A stretch of DNA of 39,062 nucleotides from CAIRTT01 sp046075665 (lineage in GTDB: Bacteria > Armatimonadota > Armatimonadia > Armatimonadales > Armatimonadaceae): the NCBI GenBank assembly GCA_046075665.1, contig JBJTQN010000051.1:1-39062 (forward strand). The letters are read 5' to 3'. Below the pieces are notes generated by a model. The model saw only the letters and a list, made by a program, of their open reading frames with translations. It was not told where the DNA came from and did not search any database. Position numbers and translations under genes: made by a program. Each line of letters starts with the position of its first letter. Position 1 is the first letter of the stretch. Positions 7,719-15,866 of the stretch are shown here, in pieces.

Positions 7719-9526
7719 TTCCAGCTATTATCGTGTTTGCTTACCTTGCCGTCGTTCTCTATATCGGAATCTTTGCTTTCAGAAAGAGCTCGGCAGGCAG
7801 CGGCGAAGACTTCTTCGTCGCGAGTCGAAAACTCGGGCCGCTGGTGTTCCTGCTGTCCATTTTTGGCACAAACATGACCGCAGTGGCCATTCTTGGTTCC
7901 AGTGGATTCGCATACCAGCGTGGTATTGGTGTATACGGCCTGATGGCGTCATCATCAGGTATCGTCATCCCCCTTACTCTCTGGCTAATTGGCACCAGAC
8001 TTTGGTCTCTCGGCAAAAAACACGGTCACATCACGCAAGTTCAATTTCTGCGTGACCGCTGGGAATCAAGCGGAATTGGCACCTTCATCGCTATCGTCAC
8101 CGCACTGATGCTCGTCCCATACATCATCATTGGTGTAATGGGTGGTGGCTCAACACTTGAAACCATCTCCGATGGGCAGGTTCCGTACGCGATCGGCGGC
8201 GCAATCGTTGCGATCACAGTCGTGGCGTATGTCTTTTTTGGAGGAATGCGTGGCACCGCTTGGGTCAACACATTTCAAACGGTACTGTTTCTTGCCTTCG
8301 GTGTGACAGCATTCACGCTCATCGCAAAAAGTGTTGGTGGTTTCCCGGCAACGATGCAAGCTATCAGTGACGGCCCGCAGAACTTTCTGCTCTCACGCGA
8401 ACGGATGCCAGCTGAAGAGTTCTTGTCATACATGTTCATCCCACTCAGTGCGGTGATGTTCCCGCATATAGCGATTATGTGTATGACAGCCGAAAAGGTG
8501 ACCCACTTTAAACGGACGGTTGTCCTTTACCCAATCTGTATACTCCTCATTTGGTTGCCATCCGTGTACCTTGGTGTTGTGGCAAGCAAGGTCATTCCAG
8601 GACTATCGCCTGCGGAAGCAAACGATGTCATCATCCGCCTCCTCTCACAAAACACCAGCCCTGTTCTGGCAGGCGTACTGGGAGCCGGAATTATGGCCTG
8701 TGTGATGGCATCCGACTCTCAAATCCTCGCCCTCTCCACAGTGTTTACAGAAGACTTGTTTGCTTACTACGGTGGACGAAAGAAGTTCGGGCCAAAGGCT
8801 GAAGTCTGGGCCGGTCGTGCATTCATTGTACTGATTGGTGTAGTGAGCTACGTCATCGCACTCGCACTGAAAGAAAAAGCCAATATCTTTGAGCTCGCAA
8901 TTCGCTTTGCATTCTCGGGCTTTGCGGCGCTTGCTCCGGTGATGCTTGCCGCTCTGTTCTGGAAGCGATCCACGAAATGGGGCGCTCTGGCAGCAACAGT
9001 GTGGGTTGTCGGCTGTATCTTTGCAAACTGGCACCTTACCAACATCTCAGAAGCCATAGCCCCAAAGCCTCCTAAGCGACCGGCAGCGTCCGCGATGCGC
9101 GGTGGTCCGGGTGCAGGTGCGCCAGGCGGTCAAAGCGCCACTCCAGAAACGCCTGGAGCCCCGGGTGGCCCTGTTGGAGGCCCACAGGTAACGGGCGATG
9201 GACCAACTCCGGCTCCATCGGTGCTGCAATCGGCACAAAGTGGCGCACCGGAAGGATTGCGTCCGGGCGGAGCTGCGACTGGTGGACCTGGAGGACGTGC
9301 TCCCGGCGGTCCAGGCGGTCCAGGTGGAAAGAAGAAGCCACCAACACAGGTTCGTATCTTCCCACAGCTGGGTGACATGTTCCTTCGTGGACCAGTGAAC
9401 GTTACCGTGTACGGATTCCTTCCTGTGTTTCCGATGGTCGTTGGGTCTGCCCTCCTAATGTTGCTGGTGTCTTTGCTCACCCCTCCACCGAGCAAATCGA
9501 CGATTGACAAATACTTCTCGAAGTAA
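7715..9526 (+). CDS. Sodium:solute symporter (SSS family) with a Gly/Pro-rich insertion
   Basis: A 603-residue cytoplasmic-membrane transporter predicted to move an organic solute, perhaps a carboxylate or sugar acid, with Na+. The N-terminal region has the SSS pattern FFVASRKLGPLVFLLSIFGT near 33-52 and G-S-S-G-F-A-Y near 61-67; MACVMASDSQILALS near 327-341 corresponds to the TM8 region that carries the sodium-site serines. About 13 hydrophobic helices are visible. Unusually, residues about 450-545 are a low-complexity Gly/Pro/Ala stretch placed between the penultimate helix (about 421-437) and the last helix (about 566-588); typical family members have only a short loop. Substrate cannot be read from sequence. 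It follows the DUF3311-like gene and is closed by a strong terminator. Confidence 0.88.
   Translation: MIPAIIVFAYLAVVLYIGIFAFRKSSAGSGEDFFVASRKLGPLVFLLSIFGTNMTAVAILGSSGFAYQRGIGVYGLMASSSGIVIPLTLWLIGTRLWSLGKKHGHITQVQFLRDRWESSGIGTFIAIVTALMLVPYIIIGVMGGGSTLETISDGQVPYAIGGAIVAITVVAYVFFGGMRGTAWVNTFQTVLFLAFGVTAFTLIAKSVGGFPATMQAISDGPQNFLLSRERMPAEEFLSYMFIPLSAVMFPHIAIMCMTAEKVTHFKRTVVLYPICILLIWLPSVYLGVVASKVIPGLSPAEANDVIIRLLSQNTSPVLAGVLGAGIMACVMASDSQILALSTVFTEDLFAYYGGRKKFGPKAEVWAGRAFIVLIGVVSYVIALALKEKANIFELAIRFAFSGFAALAPVMLAALFWKRSTKWGALAATVWVVGCIFANWHLTNISEAIAPKPPKRPAASAMRGGPGAGAPGGQSATPETPGAPGGPVGGPQVTGDGPTPAPSVLQSAQSGAPEGLRPGGAATGGPGGRAPGGPGGPGGKKKPPTQVRIFPQLGDMFLRGPVNVTVYGFLPVFPMVVGSALLMLLVSLLTPPPSKSTIDKYFSK
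9062..9349 (+). repeat. Gly/Pro-rich low-complexity segment inside the symporter gene
   Basis: Codons for residues about 450-545 of the symporter encode repeated G-G-P-G, G-A-P-G-G and P-G-G-P-G-G units with few hydrophobic residues, ending in a short basic cluster (GGKKKPP). The DNA is made of variable GGT-GGA-CCA-like triplets rather than an exact tandem repeat, so it does not look like a simple slippage tract. The reading frame is open throughout and the last transmembrane helix follows in frame. Confidence 0.75.
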
Positions 9527-9547
9527 ATTTTCGTCGCTATTGACCAC

Positions 9548-9583
9548 AGAGGGGATATCGAAAGGTCATCCCCTCTTTTGTTT
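9548..9583 (+). terminator. Rho-independent terminator after the symporter gene
   Basis: AGAGGGGAT (9548-9556) and ATCCCCTCT (9568-9576) form a perfect 9-bp stem with an 11-base loop, followed by TTTTGTTT. It sits 22 bases after the symporter stop. It separates propellers 1-4 plus transporter from the enzyme genes that start at 9600, whose ribosome site GAGGT begins at 9584. Confidence 0.88.
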
Positions 9584-9599
9584 GAGGTAATCTTTTCTC

Positions 9600-10682
9600 A
9601 TGTCTGAACCAGTATCACAAGAACGTATCATCGCCGCTAAAGCTGACCTAGACCGACACGTGGTCGAAATCATCGATTGGCACTTCTCACCTGAAACGGG
9701 AAGCCCGTTCTGGCTGGAATGGGCACAAAACGCGGGTTGGGATCCCCGCAAAGAAATAATGTCGTCAGACGACCTCATCAAGTTTCCACATTTTCAGGAT
9801 GAATGGCTGCGTGATGAGCAAAACGAGCGCTGGGTTCCAAAGCAATGGACGGGACGGCCCTTTGTTGTGTTTGAAACAGGCGGAACGACTGGAATGCCAA
9901 AGCAGCGTATTGGCTGGGATGACCACAAGTACGATTACGAAGAATTCAGCGATCACTTGGATGATGAATTTTTCCCAAAAGGTGGAAACTGGCTGATGCT
10001 CGGTCCGACAGGTCCGCGGCGCTTACGACTGGCGATCGAGCATCTTGCCAATCATCGAGGAGGCTCTTGCTACCACGTTGACCTTGATCCCCGTTGGGTG
10101 AAGCGACTCATCGCCGACAAAGACTTTGAAACGGCGAAAAAGTACAAGCGACACTGCGTGGAACAAGCGGCCGTTATTCTAAAACACCGCAAGATTTCAT
10201 GTCTGTTCACCACACCGCTCCTTCTTGAAGCATTGGATGAGCTGATAAATATCCCGGATGCCGGTATCAAGGGTGTGTTCTGCGGTGGTACGCAAATGAC
10301 TCCACAAACGGTACGCTTTTCCGTTGAAGAGGTACTTGATAACCGCGCTCAGTTTGTTCCTACCTACGGCAACACACTGATGGGACTTGCCTGCTCCAGA
10401 CCAATCAGCGCAGAAGACAAGTATTCCATCACTTACCATGCACCGCAGCCACGAGCCGTGCTTCGCGTCGTGAACCCTGACAAGACGGAAGAGACCATAC
10501 CGTATGGTGAATGGGGACGCGTAGAGCTAACCACGCTCACAAAAGAATTCTTTATGCCTCGCTTCCTCGAGCGGGATGAAGCGATTCGGCGTGAGCCATT
10601 TGGCAGGTTTGCATGGGATGGAGTAGCGGAAGTGCGCCCATTCGGTGCTCTCAGCACAACAACCATTGAAGGTGTTTACTAA
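9600..10682 (+). CDS. Adenylate-forming acid-activating enzyme, PaaK/LuxE-like
   Basis: A 360-residue cytoplasmic protein. Residues 91-101 (FETGGTTGMPK) match the Ser/Thr/Gly-rich phosphate-binding loop (A3) of the ANL adenylating superfamily, and VPTYGNTLMG near residue 272 corresponds to the A5 Y-G-x-T-E region. It probably activates a carboxylic acid as acyl-AMP and passes it to CoA, a protein thiol or the next enzyme. It is much shorter than acyl-CoA synthetases (500+) and shorter than phenylacetate-CoA ligase (about 430). It ends just after an A7/A8-like region (FGRFAWDGVAEV), so the C-terminal lid with the catalytic lysine seems absent. The length is close to LuxE acyl-protein synthetase (about 370). 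Its TAA is followed immediately by the GTG start of propeller 5. Substrate unknown. Confidence 0.7.
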   Translation: MSEPVSQERIIAAKADLDRHVVEIIDWHFSPETGSPFWLEWAQNAGWDPRKEIMSSDDLIKFPHFQDEWLRDEQNERWVPKQWTGRPFVVFETGGTTGMPKQRIGWDDHKYDYEEFSDHLDDEFFPKGGNWLMLGPTGPRRLRLAIEHLANHRGGSCYHVDLDPRWVKRLIADKDFETAKKYKRHCVEQAAVILKHRKISCLFTTPLLLEALDELINIPDAGIKGVFCGGTQMTPQTVRFSVEEVLDNRAQFVPTYGNTLMGLACSRPISAEDKYSITYHAPQPRAVLRVVNPDKTEETIPYGEWGRVELTTLTKEFFMPRFLERDEAIRREPFGRFAWDGVAEVRPFGALSTTTIEGVY

Positions 10683-11849
10683 GTGAGCTTCAAGGCATCC
10701 CCATGGAACCGACTTCGGGGACCCGGCGGGTACGGGGATGCCTCCGAGATTCGTTCACCTGACCTCAAGACTGTCAAGTGGTCCATCCCCTTCACTGGTA
10801 CTGGTCATGCCAGTCTTGTAGAGGAAGGTGGTCGCTGGTTTACTTGTGCAGCGGATGCTGCATCTAACCAGCACCTCGTCCACTGTATCGATTCTTCGAA
10901 ACGTCGTGTCGCATGGACGATTAAAACCGCTTTTACGCCCTATCACCGACATGAGTTCAATACATATGCCAGTGCGACGCCAGTAGTCGGCCCAAAAGGT
11001 GGCGTCGTAATTGCTCCATCAATGTCCGGCAATATTCAGGCGTTCGGATTCTCGCTCGATGGAAATAAAACGTGGACGCTTGAGCTTGGCCGTTTCCCGA
11101 CCATGCATGGCTTTGGGACATCCCCAACAATCGTCGGAACAACAGCCATCATTGCGGCAGAGCCAGATTTCGCGATGGGCGGCATTCTGGCTGTGGATAT
11201 CATCACGGGAAAAGTAAAGTGGCATCACAAACGGAAGTCAGCTGATGCACCCTATGCCACACCATTGATTACCAAGCTCAGCGGAAGAGATGCCGTCATA
11301 GTGCCCAGCACTGCATTTGGTCTGACTGCACTCGATGTGTTTACAGGAGAAGTTATCTGGCAGCTTGAGAAATCGCCGTTTACTCAAAGGTGTGTGGGCG
11401 CGGTGACACGCAACGGAAACACGCTTATCGTCACAACCGGTAGCGGTGCCGGAGCGCGGCTGGCCATAGGGTTTGATATTTCTAAAGGCGGCCCTCCGGT
11501 TCAAATCTGGTCCCTGACCAGAGCAACAAGTTATGTCCCGACGCCACTTACGATTAATGATGACACCATCTTTTGGGGTGATAACGGCGTGGTCCTTCGG
11601 GTCTCGTCATCAACCGGGACGCCCGTCTACCAGGAACGCATCTCGAGTGACACATTTGCATCCCCAATCTGGATGCAGAACGCAATCCTGAACATCACCC
11701 GAAAAGGTGAGGTCGTTAGAATTAGCGATTCGGTTAAAACCGGGGTACCTGTTACCCTGCCATTAGGTGAGGAATCACATTCCACACTTTGTGTCTTTGG
11801 TAACCAAGTGGTTGCCCGAACCTTGTCAAAGGTCCACGTGCTGGCCTGA
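10683..11849 (+). CDS. PQQ-like beta-propeller protein without signal peptide (propeller 5)
   Basis: A 388-residue propeller that begins with GTG directly abutting the stop of the acid-activating enzyme (TAAGTG), with GAAGGTG about 10 bases upstream inside that gene. Blades include DIITGKVKW near 176-184 and DVFTGEVIW near 219-227. The N-terminus (SPWNRLRGPGGYGDASEI) is a WRGP-motif variant and has no hydrophobic segment, so the product should be cytoplasmic like its neighbours. Lying with zero spacing between an adenylating enzyme and an aldehyde dehydrogenase suggests that it works physically with them, for example as a scaffold or regulatory subunit. This is inference from gene order; no catalytic motif was recognised. 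Confidence 0.8.
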   Translation: MSFKASPWNRLRGPGGYGDASEIRSPDLKTVKWSIPFTGTGHASLVEEGGRWFTCAADAASNQHLVHCIDSSKRRVAWTIKTAFTPYHRHEFNTYASATPVVGPKGGVVIAPSMSGNIQAFGFSLDGNKTWTLELGRFPTMHGFGTSPTIVGTTAIIAAEPDFAMGGILAVDIITGKVKWHHKRKSADAPYATPLITKLSGRDAVIVPSTAFGLTALDVFTGEVIWQLEKSPFTQRCVGAVTRNGNTLIVTTGSGAGARLAIGFDISKGGPPVQIWSLTRATSYVPTPLTINDDTIFWGDNGVVLRVSSSTGTPVYQERISSDTFASPIWMQNAILNITRKGEVVRISDSVKTGVPVTLPLGEESHSTLCVFGNQVVARTLSKVHVLA

Positions 11850-11864
11850 CATCAGAGGTAAAAC

Positions 11865-13298
11865 ATGTCCATTCCAACTATTCCAGTCCTTCGAAAAGGC
11901 GTCGAATACGCATCCTATGACCACGTAGAAATCAAGAGTGTGCGTACGGGCGAAGTGATCGCACGCGTTGCACAGGCAAATGCAGCTTTGATCAAACGAG
12001 ATCTTCGCCGTCTCGACCGTACCTGTTTCCAGAATCTCACCGTGCAGCAGCTTGTAAAAATGACCAATGAAGCTGGGCGACACTTCATGGAATCGACGCT
12101 GCCGGTTGGAGACCAACAACAAACGCCGGATGACTATATCCATCAGCTCTCCGAAACAAGTGGTCTGCCACACTCGCTTGTTCGCCGCAATATGGCAAAG
12201 ATTCATCAGGTTTTTACCGAGATGGACACCATCCTCGCAGGATTGAGCCGTGGCCTTGGTCTGGATGTCATGGAGAAGCTTTACGGCGAGCAAAGCGGTA
12301 TCCCGGTCGCTTATTTTCCGACTGCGTCGTTCCTTGCGGTTGTCCTACCAAGTAACTCACCAGGTGTGAACTCACTCTGGATGCCAAGTATTGCCCTCAA
12401 AACGCCACTTGTACTGAAACCCGGACGGGAGGAACCATGGACTCCTCTACGCATCATCCAGTCATTCATCGCGGCTGGTGTACCGGCAGAAGCCTTCTCC
12501 TTCTACCCTACCGACCACGAAGGCAGTAGTGCCGTAATGGATGCCGCATCCCGAGCACTGATCTTCGGTGATGTCTCAACGGTCCAAAAATATGCAGCAA
12601 ACCCTGGAGTTGAAGTTCACGGTCCCGGTTGGTCAAAGATCATCATAGGAAATGATTGCATCGAAAATTGGCGTGAGTACATTGACCTCATCGCTACTTC
12701 CATCGCATCCAACGGTGGGCGCTCGTGTATCAATGCATCCACCGTGGTTGTGCCAAAGTATGGACGTGAGATTGCCGATGCAATCGCCACCAAGGTCGCA
12801 GAAGTCTTCCCCCGGGGGCCGGAAGACCCAGAGGCTATTCTCAGCGGCTTTGCGAATCCGCGGATGGCCGAGATGATGGACAGCGCTATCGACACTGCGC
12901 TTCAAACACCCGGTGCCGTGGACTGCTCAGCGAACAAGCATGAAGGACCGCGAAAGGTTCAGCGGGATGGATGTACCTATCTCCACCCAACGATTATTTA
13001 CTGCTCTTCCTGGGATCATTCACTTGCGGGTAAAGAGTACATGTTCCCATTCGCACAAGTCATCGAGACTCCACAGAGCGAAATGCTTGAGAAAATGGGT
13101 CAGAGTCTCATCGTGACCGCCATCACGCATGATGAAGCATTTCTTCAGGCGGTGATGGCATGTCCGCACATTGACCGTCTGAATGTGGGAGCTCTTCCAA
13201 CCAGTCATGTCGAGTGGAACCAACCGCATGAAGGAAACCTGTTTGAATTCCTTTATCGCCGACGGAGCATCCAATGGCAACAGCAACCAGGGGTCTGA
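11865..13298 (+). CDS. Aldehyde dehydrogenase superfamily, CoA-acylating / acyl reductase type
   Basis: A 477-residue protein with the NAD(P)-binding lysine region (LVLKPGREEPWTP near 183-194) and the catalytic cysteine Cys288 in SNGGRSCINAS. At the place where hydrolytic aldehyde dehydrogenases have the general base in E-L-G-G, this protein has VEVHGPGWSKII (249-260), which resembles the G-V-G-P-G-N segment of CoA-acylating enzymes such as AdhE, PduP and EutE. Loss of that base favours thiol transfer: acyl-CoA or acyl-enzyme to aldehyde, or the reverse. LuxC acyl reductase is similar in length and is an alternative. AGAGGT precedes the start 15 bases after propeller 5. The gene overlaps the next one by 25 bases. 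Substrate chain length cannot be read. Confidence 0.82.
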   Translation: MSIPTIPVLRKGVEYASYDHVEIKSVRTGEVIARVAQANAALIKRDLRRLDRTCFQNLTVQQLVKMTNEAGRHFMESTLPVGDQQQTPDDYIHQLSETSGLPHSLVRRNMAKIHQVFTEMDTILAGLSRGLGLDVMEKLYGEQSGIPVAYFPTASFLAVVLPSNSPGVNSLWMPSIALKTPLVLKPGREEPWTPLRIIQSFIAAGVPAEAFSFYPTDHEGSSAVMDAASRALIFGDVSTVQKYAANPGVEVHGPGWSKIIIGNDCIENWREYIDLIATSIASNGGRSCINASTVVVPKYGREIADAIATKVAEVFPRGPEDPEAILSGFANPRMAEMMDSAIDTALQTPGAVDCSANKHEGPRKVQRDGCTYLHPTIIYCSSWDHSLAGKEYMFPFAQVIETPQSEMLEKMGQSLIVTAITHDEAFLQAVMACPHIDRLNVGALPTSHVEWNQPHEGNLFEFLYRRRSIQWQQQPGV

Positions 13299-14443
13299 TC
13301 GAGCCGCTGGAGCGACATCGAACAGCACTAAAGATTGCCACGGAAGTTTCGATAGTGGATGGCAATCTCGCCGCATCCGTGGGAGAAGTTACAGCGAGAC
13401 ACCAGATAATTGCCATATTTGTGGATCAAAACCTGATAGTCAAGCCCTATGTCCGTGAAGCAATTGGTGCTGTTGCACGCGGGACGGTAGTAGGCACCTT
13501 CACATCGATTCATGAGAATCCATGCGAAGAGGATGTCCTTTCAGCAGCGGCATTTTTGGCACCACTAAAGTCCGACTGTGTGATCGCAATCGGCGGAGGA
13601 AGCACCATTGACACGGCTAAAATGGGCCTGCTGTTAGCGTTTGGTGGAGGAGTGCCAAAAGACTGGTGGCCAGGTCATCGGCATGAACCGGTGGATGGCC
13701 CTCCGCTATACGTCTATCCAACGACTGCCGGTACCGGTTCGGAAGTTCAGAGCCACGCACTTATAAGCGACAACATCACACATAGAAAGATGGCCATTGG
13801 GCATGCACGGCTCGCGCCAACACATGCCATTTTGGATGTGTCATTATTGGAATCCTGTCCGCGGATATTGATGGTTCTCGCCGGCATTGACGCCCTAAGC
13901 CACGCGCTGGAATCAGCGGTCACACGGACAGCAACTCCCGCGAGTACGATGGCAGCAATCGATGCAGCCGCGATGCTCTGGCCGGCACTGAGTGAACTTT
14001 CCTGTGCCGATGTCATCACGAAAGACGCAGCAAAACGGCTGCATGCGGGTGCAACGCTTGCCGGGATGGCGATAGAGGCAAGTATGCTCGGAGCCGCACA
14101 TGGTTGTGGGAATCCGCTCACAGCGCGCTATGGAATCGTGCATGGACAGGCGGTTTCTCTTATGCTCCCCGGAGTTATTGCGCTGAATGAACGGGATCTA
14201 AGATCAGCTACGACCTACCGGTCACTTGAGCATCGCTGCAATATCGAAAATGGATCGTTGGCCACGGCCGTGAAAGATCTGATTCATGGCCTCGGTTTGG
14301 CCACAACCTTGTCTGCCCTTGGCATCACTGAACCAACCATTGAGGTACTCGCATCGCTTGCGATGGAGCAATGGACATGTGGTCACAACCCTGTTCCGAT
14401 GACGTCACAGCTCTGTGTTGAACTCTACAATAGTGTCTTGTGA
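13274..14443 (+). CDS. Iron-containing alcohol dehydrogenase
   Basis: A 389-residue group III alcohol dehydrogenase. GGGSTIDTAK (107-116) is the nucleotide-binding signature. The metal ligands fit Asp206 and His210 (GIDALSHALES), His276 (GAAHGCG) and His290 (IVHGQ), with spacing close to that of FucO (D196, H200, H263, H277). PTTAGTGSE (149-157) is another family hallmark. It interconverts an aldehyde and an alcohol with NAD(P)H in the cytoplasm, so it can take the aldehyde made by the preceding enzyme. The ATG at 13274 overlaps the previous gene by 25 bases; no better start lies downstream before the conserved region. FucO, lactaldehyde reductase, 1,3-propanediol and methanol dehydrogenases belong to this family, so the exact substrate is open. 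Confidence 0.88.
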   Translation: MATATRGLIEPLERHRTALKIATEVSIVDGNLAASVGEVTARHQIIAIFVDQNLIVKPYVREAIGAVARGTVVGTFTSIHENPCEEDVLSAAAFLAPLKSDCVIAIGGGSTIDTAKMGLLLAFGGGVPKDWWPGHRHEPVDGPPLYVYPTTAGTGSEVQSHALISDNITHRKMAIGHARLAPTHAILDVSLLESCPRILMVLAGIDALSHALESAVTRTATPASTMAAIDAAAMLWPALSELSCADVITKDAAKRLHAGATLAGMAIEASMLGAAHGCGNPLTARYGIVHGQAVSLMLPGVIALNERDLRSATTYRSLEHRCNIENGSLATAVKDLIHGLGLATTLSALGITEPTIEVLASLAMEQWTCGHNPVPMTSQLCVELYNSVL

Positions 14444-14462
14444 GTGTGGAGACGAGGCGTAT

Positions 14463-14491
14463 TTTTCGGCGCGAATCGTCCATGCTATGAT
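14463..14491 (+). promoter_or_regulatory. Possible promoter before propeller 6
   Basis: TATGAT at 14486-14491 is a good -10 box. The matching -35 (TTTTCG at 14463-14468, 17-base spacer) is weak. The 77-base gap after the alcohol dehydrogenase is the largest in this part of the cluster and makes an internal promoter plausible. Confidence 0.3.
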
Positions 14492-14520
14492 GCGATAGTG
14501 ATTTGGATTTTAGGATATCG

Positions 14521-15864
14521 ATGATGATGTTTTACCGTACACCCAACCTCCGGCATGGTGCGTCGACAACGATGCAGACAAACAAGGGAAACGACTGGTC
14601 GAACTGGCGCGGACCACTGCATAACGGGACAACGGTCGCGTCCAATCTCCCCGCGAAGTTCACAAACGTCGAATGGTCAACAGAGTTGATGGGCCCATCC
14701 CACGCTACGCCTATCGTCCATGGTAAGTACGTCTTTACAACCGTCGCCAATGTCAAACAAGGGGCGCTTCAGGTTGTAGCTCTTGACCGTAAGAATGGCA
14801 AAGTCCTTTGGGCAGACAATCTTGGCACCGGGCATCGTTCGGGGAACGAAGGCTCTGTCACTCAGCTGGATGAACGTAGTATCTATGCTGCGCCATCCCC
14901 AACCACGGATGGGAAACACGTCTGGTTCTTTTTCGGGAACGGAGACCTAGGTTGCTATACCGTAGATGGACGCAAGGTTTGGTCGCGCAATATCCAAAAG
15001 GATGCGCATGACTTCAATTTTATGTGGACGTTCAGCTCCAGCCCCCTGCTTTACAAAGGCATCCTCTACCTGCAAATCCTGCAGCGCGACAAGATTGTAG
15101 GCCGGCGTGGCAAGGACGGCGGAGAGTCTTACTTACTCGCGATGGACCCAAAGACTGGTCAGGACCTCTGGAAAGCATCCCGTCCGAGCGAAGCATCCAA
15201 CGAAAGTCGTGAGTCTTATGGAACTCCGATGCCATATTCAAGTGGAGGTCGGGACCAGCTGTTGGTCGCTGGTGGCGATTACATGAGCGGCCATGATCCT
15301 AAAACGGGTAAAGAGCTTTGGCGCTGGGGTACGTGGAACCCCGGACACCGTGAGCTTTGGTGGCGTCTGGTTCCAAGCCCGGTTGCCGGAGATGGCGTCG
15401 TCCTCGTCTGTGCACCGAAGAAGTCACCAGTGTATGCGTGCCCGACGGATAAGCAAGGTGATATCAGTGCAAATGGCTTGTTGTGGAAGTCGGATGACCG
15501 CTCAAATGTAACATCCGATGTGGCGACACCCGCATTCCATGACGGCAAATTCTTTATCGTCTCGGATGTCCGCAAGTCAGTCTCTTGCGTAGACGCAAAG
15601 ACGGGAAAAATAGTGTGGTCAACGGACACACCCGGCTTCAATATGTGCTGGGGATCACCAACAATAGCAGATGGAAAGCTATACACGACTAATGTAGGCG
15701 GAATTGTCCTCGTTTACGACATCGTTACCGGAAAACTCCTTGCTGATAACCGCGTGGACGAAGAACTCTCGGAAGTGCGATCAAGTGTCGCCATTGCAGG
15801 GAACCAGCTCTTCATCCGAACCAGTAAACGCATGATGTGTGTAGCATCACCAATCCGAAAGTAA
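14521..15864 (+). CDS. PQQ-like beta-propeller protein without signal peptide (propeller 6)
   Basis: A propeller of 447 residues from the ATG at 14521, chosen because AGGA lies 5 bases before it. An in-frame TTG at 14503 would add six residues, and an ATG at 14572 would remove 17. After a variable head comes WSNWRGPLHNG, the cluster's signature. Blades are DRKNGKVLW, DPKTGQDLW, DPKTGKELW and DAKTGKIVW. No convincing signal peptide is present, so a cytoplasmic location is inferred. A tryptophan/arginine-rich stretch (LWRWGTWNPGHRELWWR) mid-protein is unusual for the group and could line a binding pocket. It ends two bases before propeller 7. Function beyond the fold is unknown. Confidence 0.8.
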   Translation: MMMFYRTPNLRHGASTTMQTNKGNDWSNWRGPLHNGTTVASNLPAKFTNVEWSTELMGPSHATPIVHGKYVFTTVANVKQGALQVVALDRKNGKVLWADNLGTGHRSGNEGSVTQLDERSIYAAPSPTTDGKHVWFFFGNGDLGCYTVDGRKVWSRNIQKDAHDFNFMWTFSSSPLLYKGILYLQILQRDKIVGRRGKDGGESYLLAMDPKTGQDLWKASRPSEASNESRESYGTPMPYSSGGRDQLLVAGGDYMSGHDPKTGKELWRWGTWNPGHRELWWRLVPSPVAGDGVVLVCAPKKSPVYACPTDKQGDISANGLLWKSDDRSNVTSDVATPAFHDGKFFIVSDVRKSVSCVDAKTGKIVWSTDTPGFNMCWGSPTIADGKLYTTNVGGIVLVYDIVTGKLLADNRVDEELSEVRSSVAIAGNQLFIRTSKRMMCVASPIRK

Positions 15865-15866
15865 CC

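Noticed and set aside
9130..9510. Pro/Gly-rich minus-strand frame inside the symporter gene
   Set aside because: It is the mirror of the Gly/Pro-coding triplets on the plus strand; GC-rich repeats keep several frames open.
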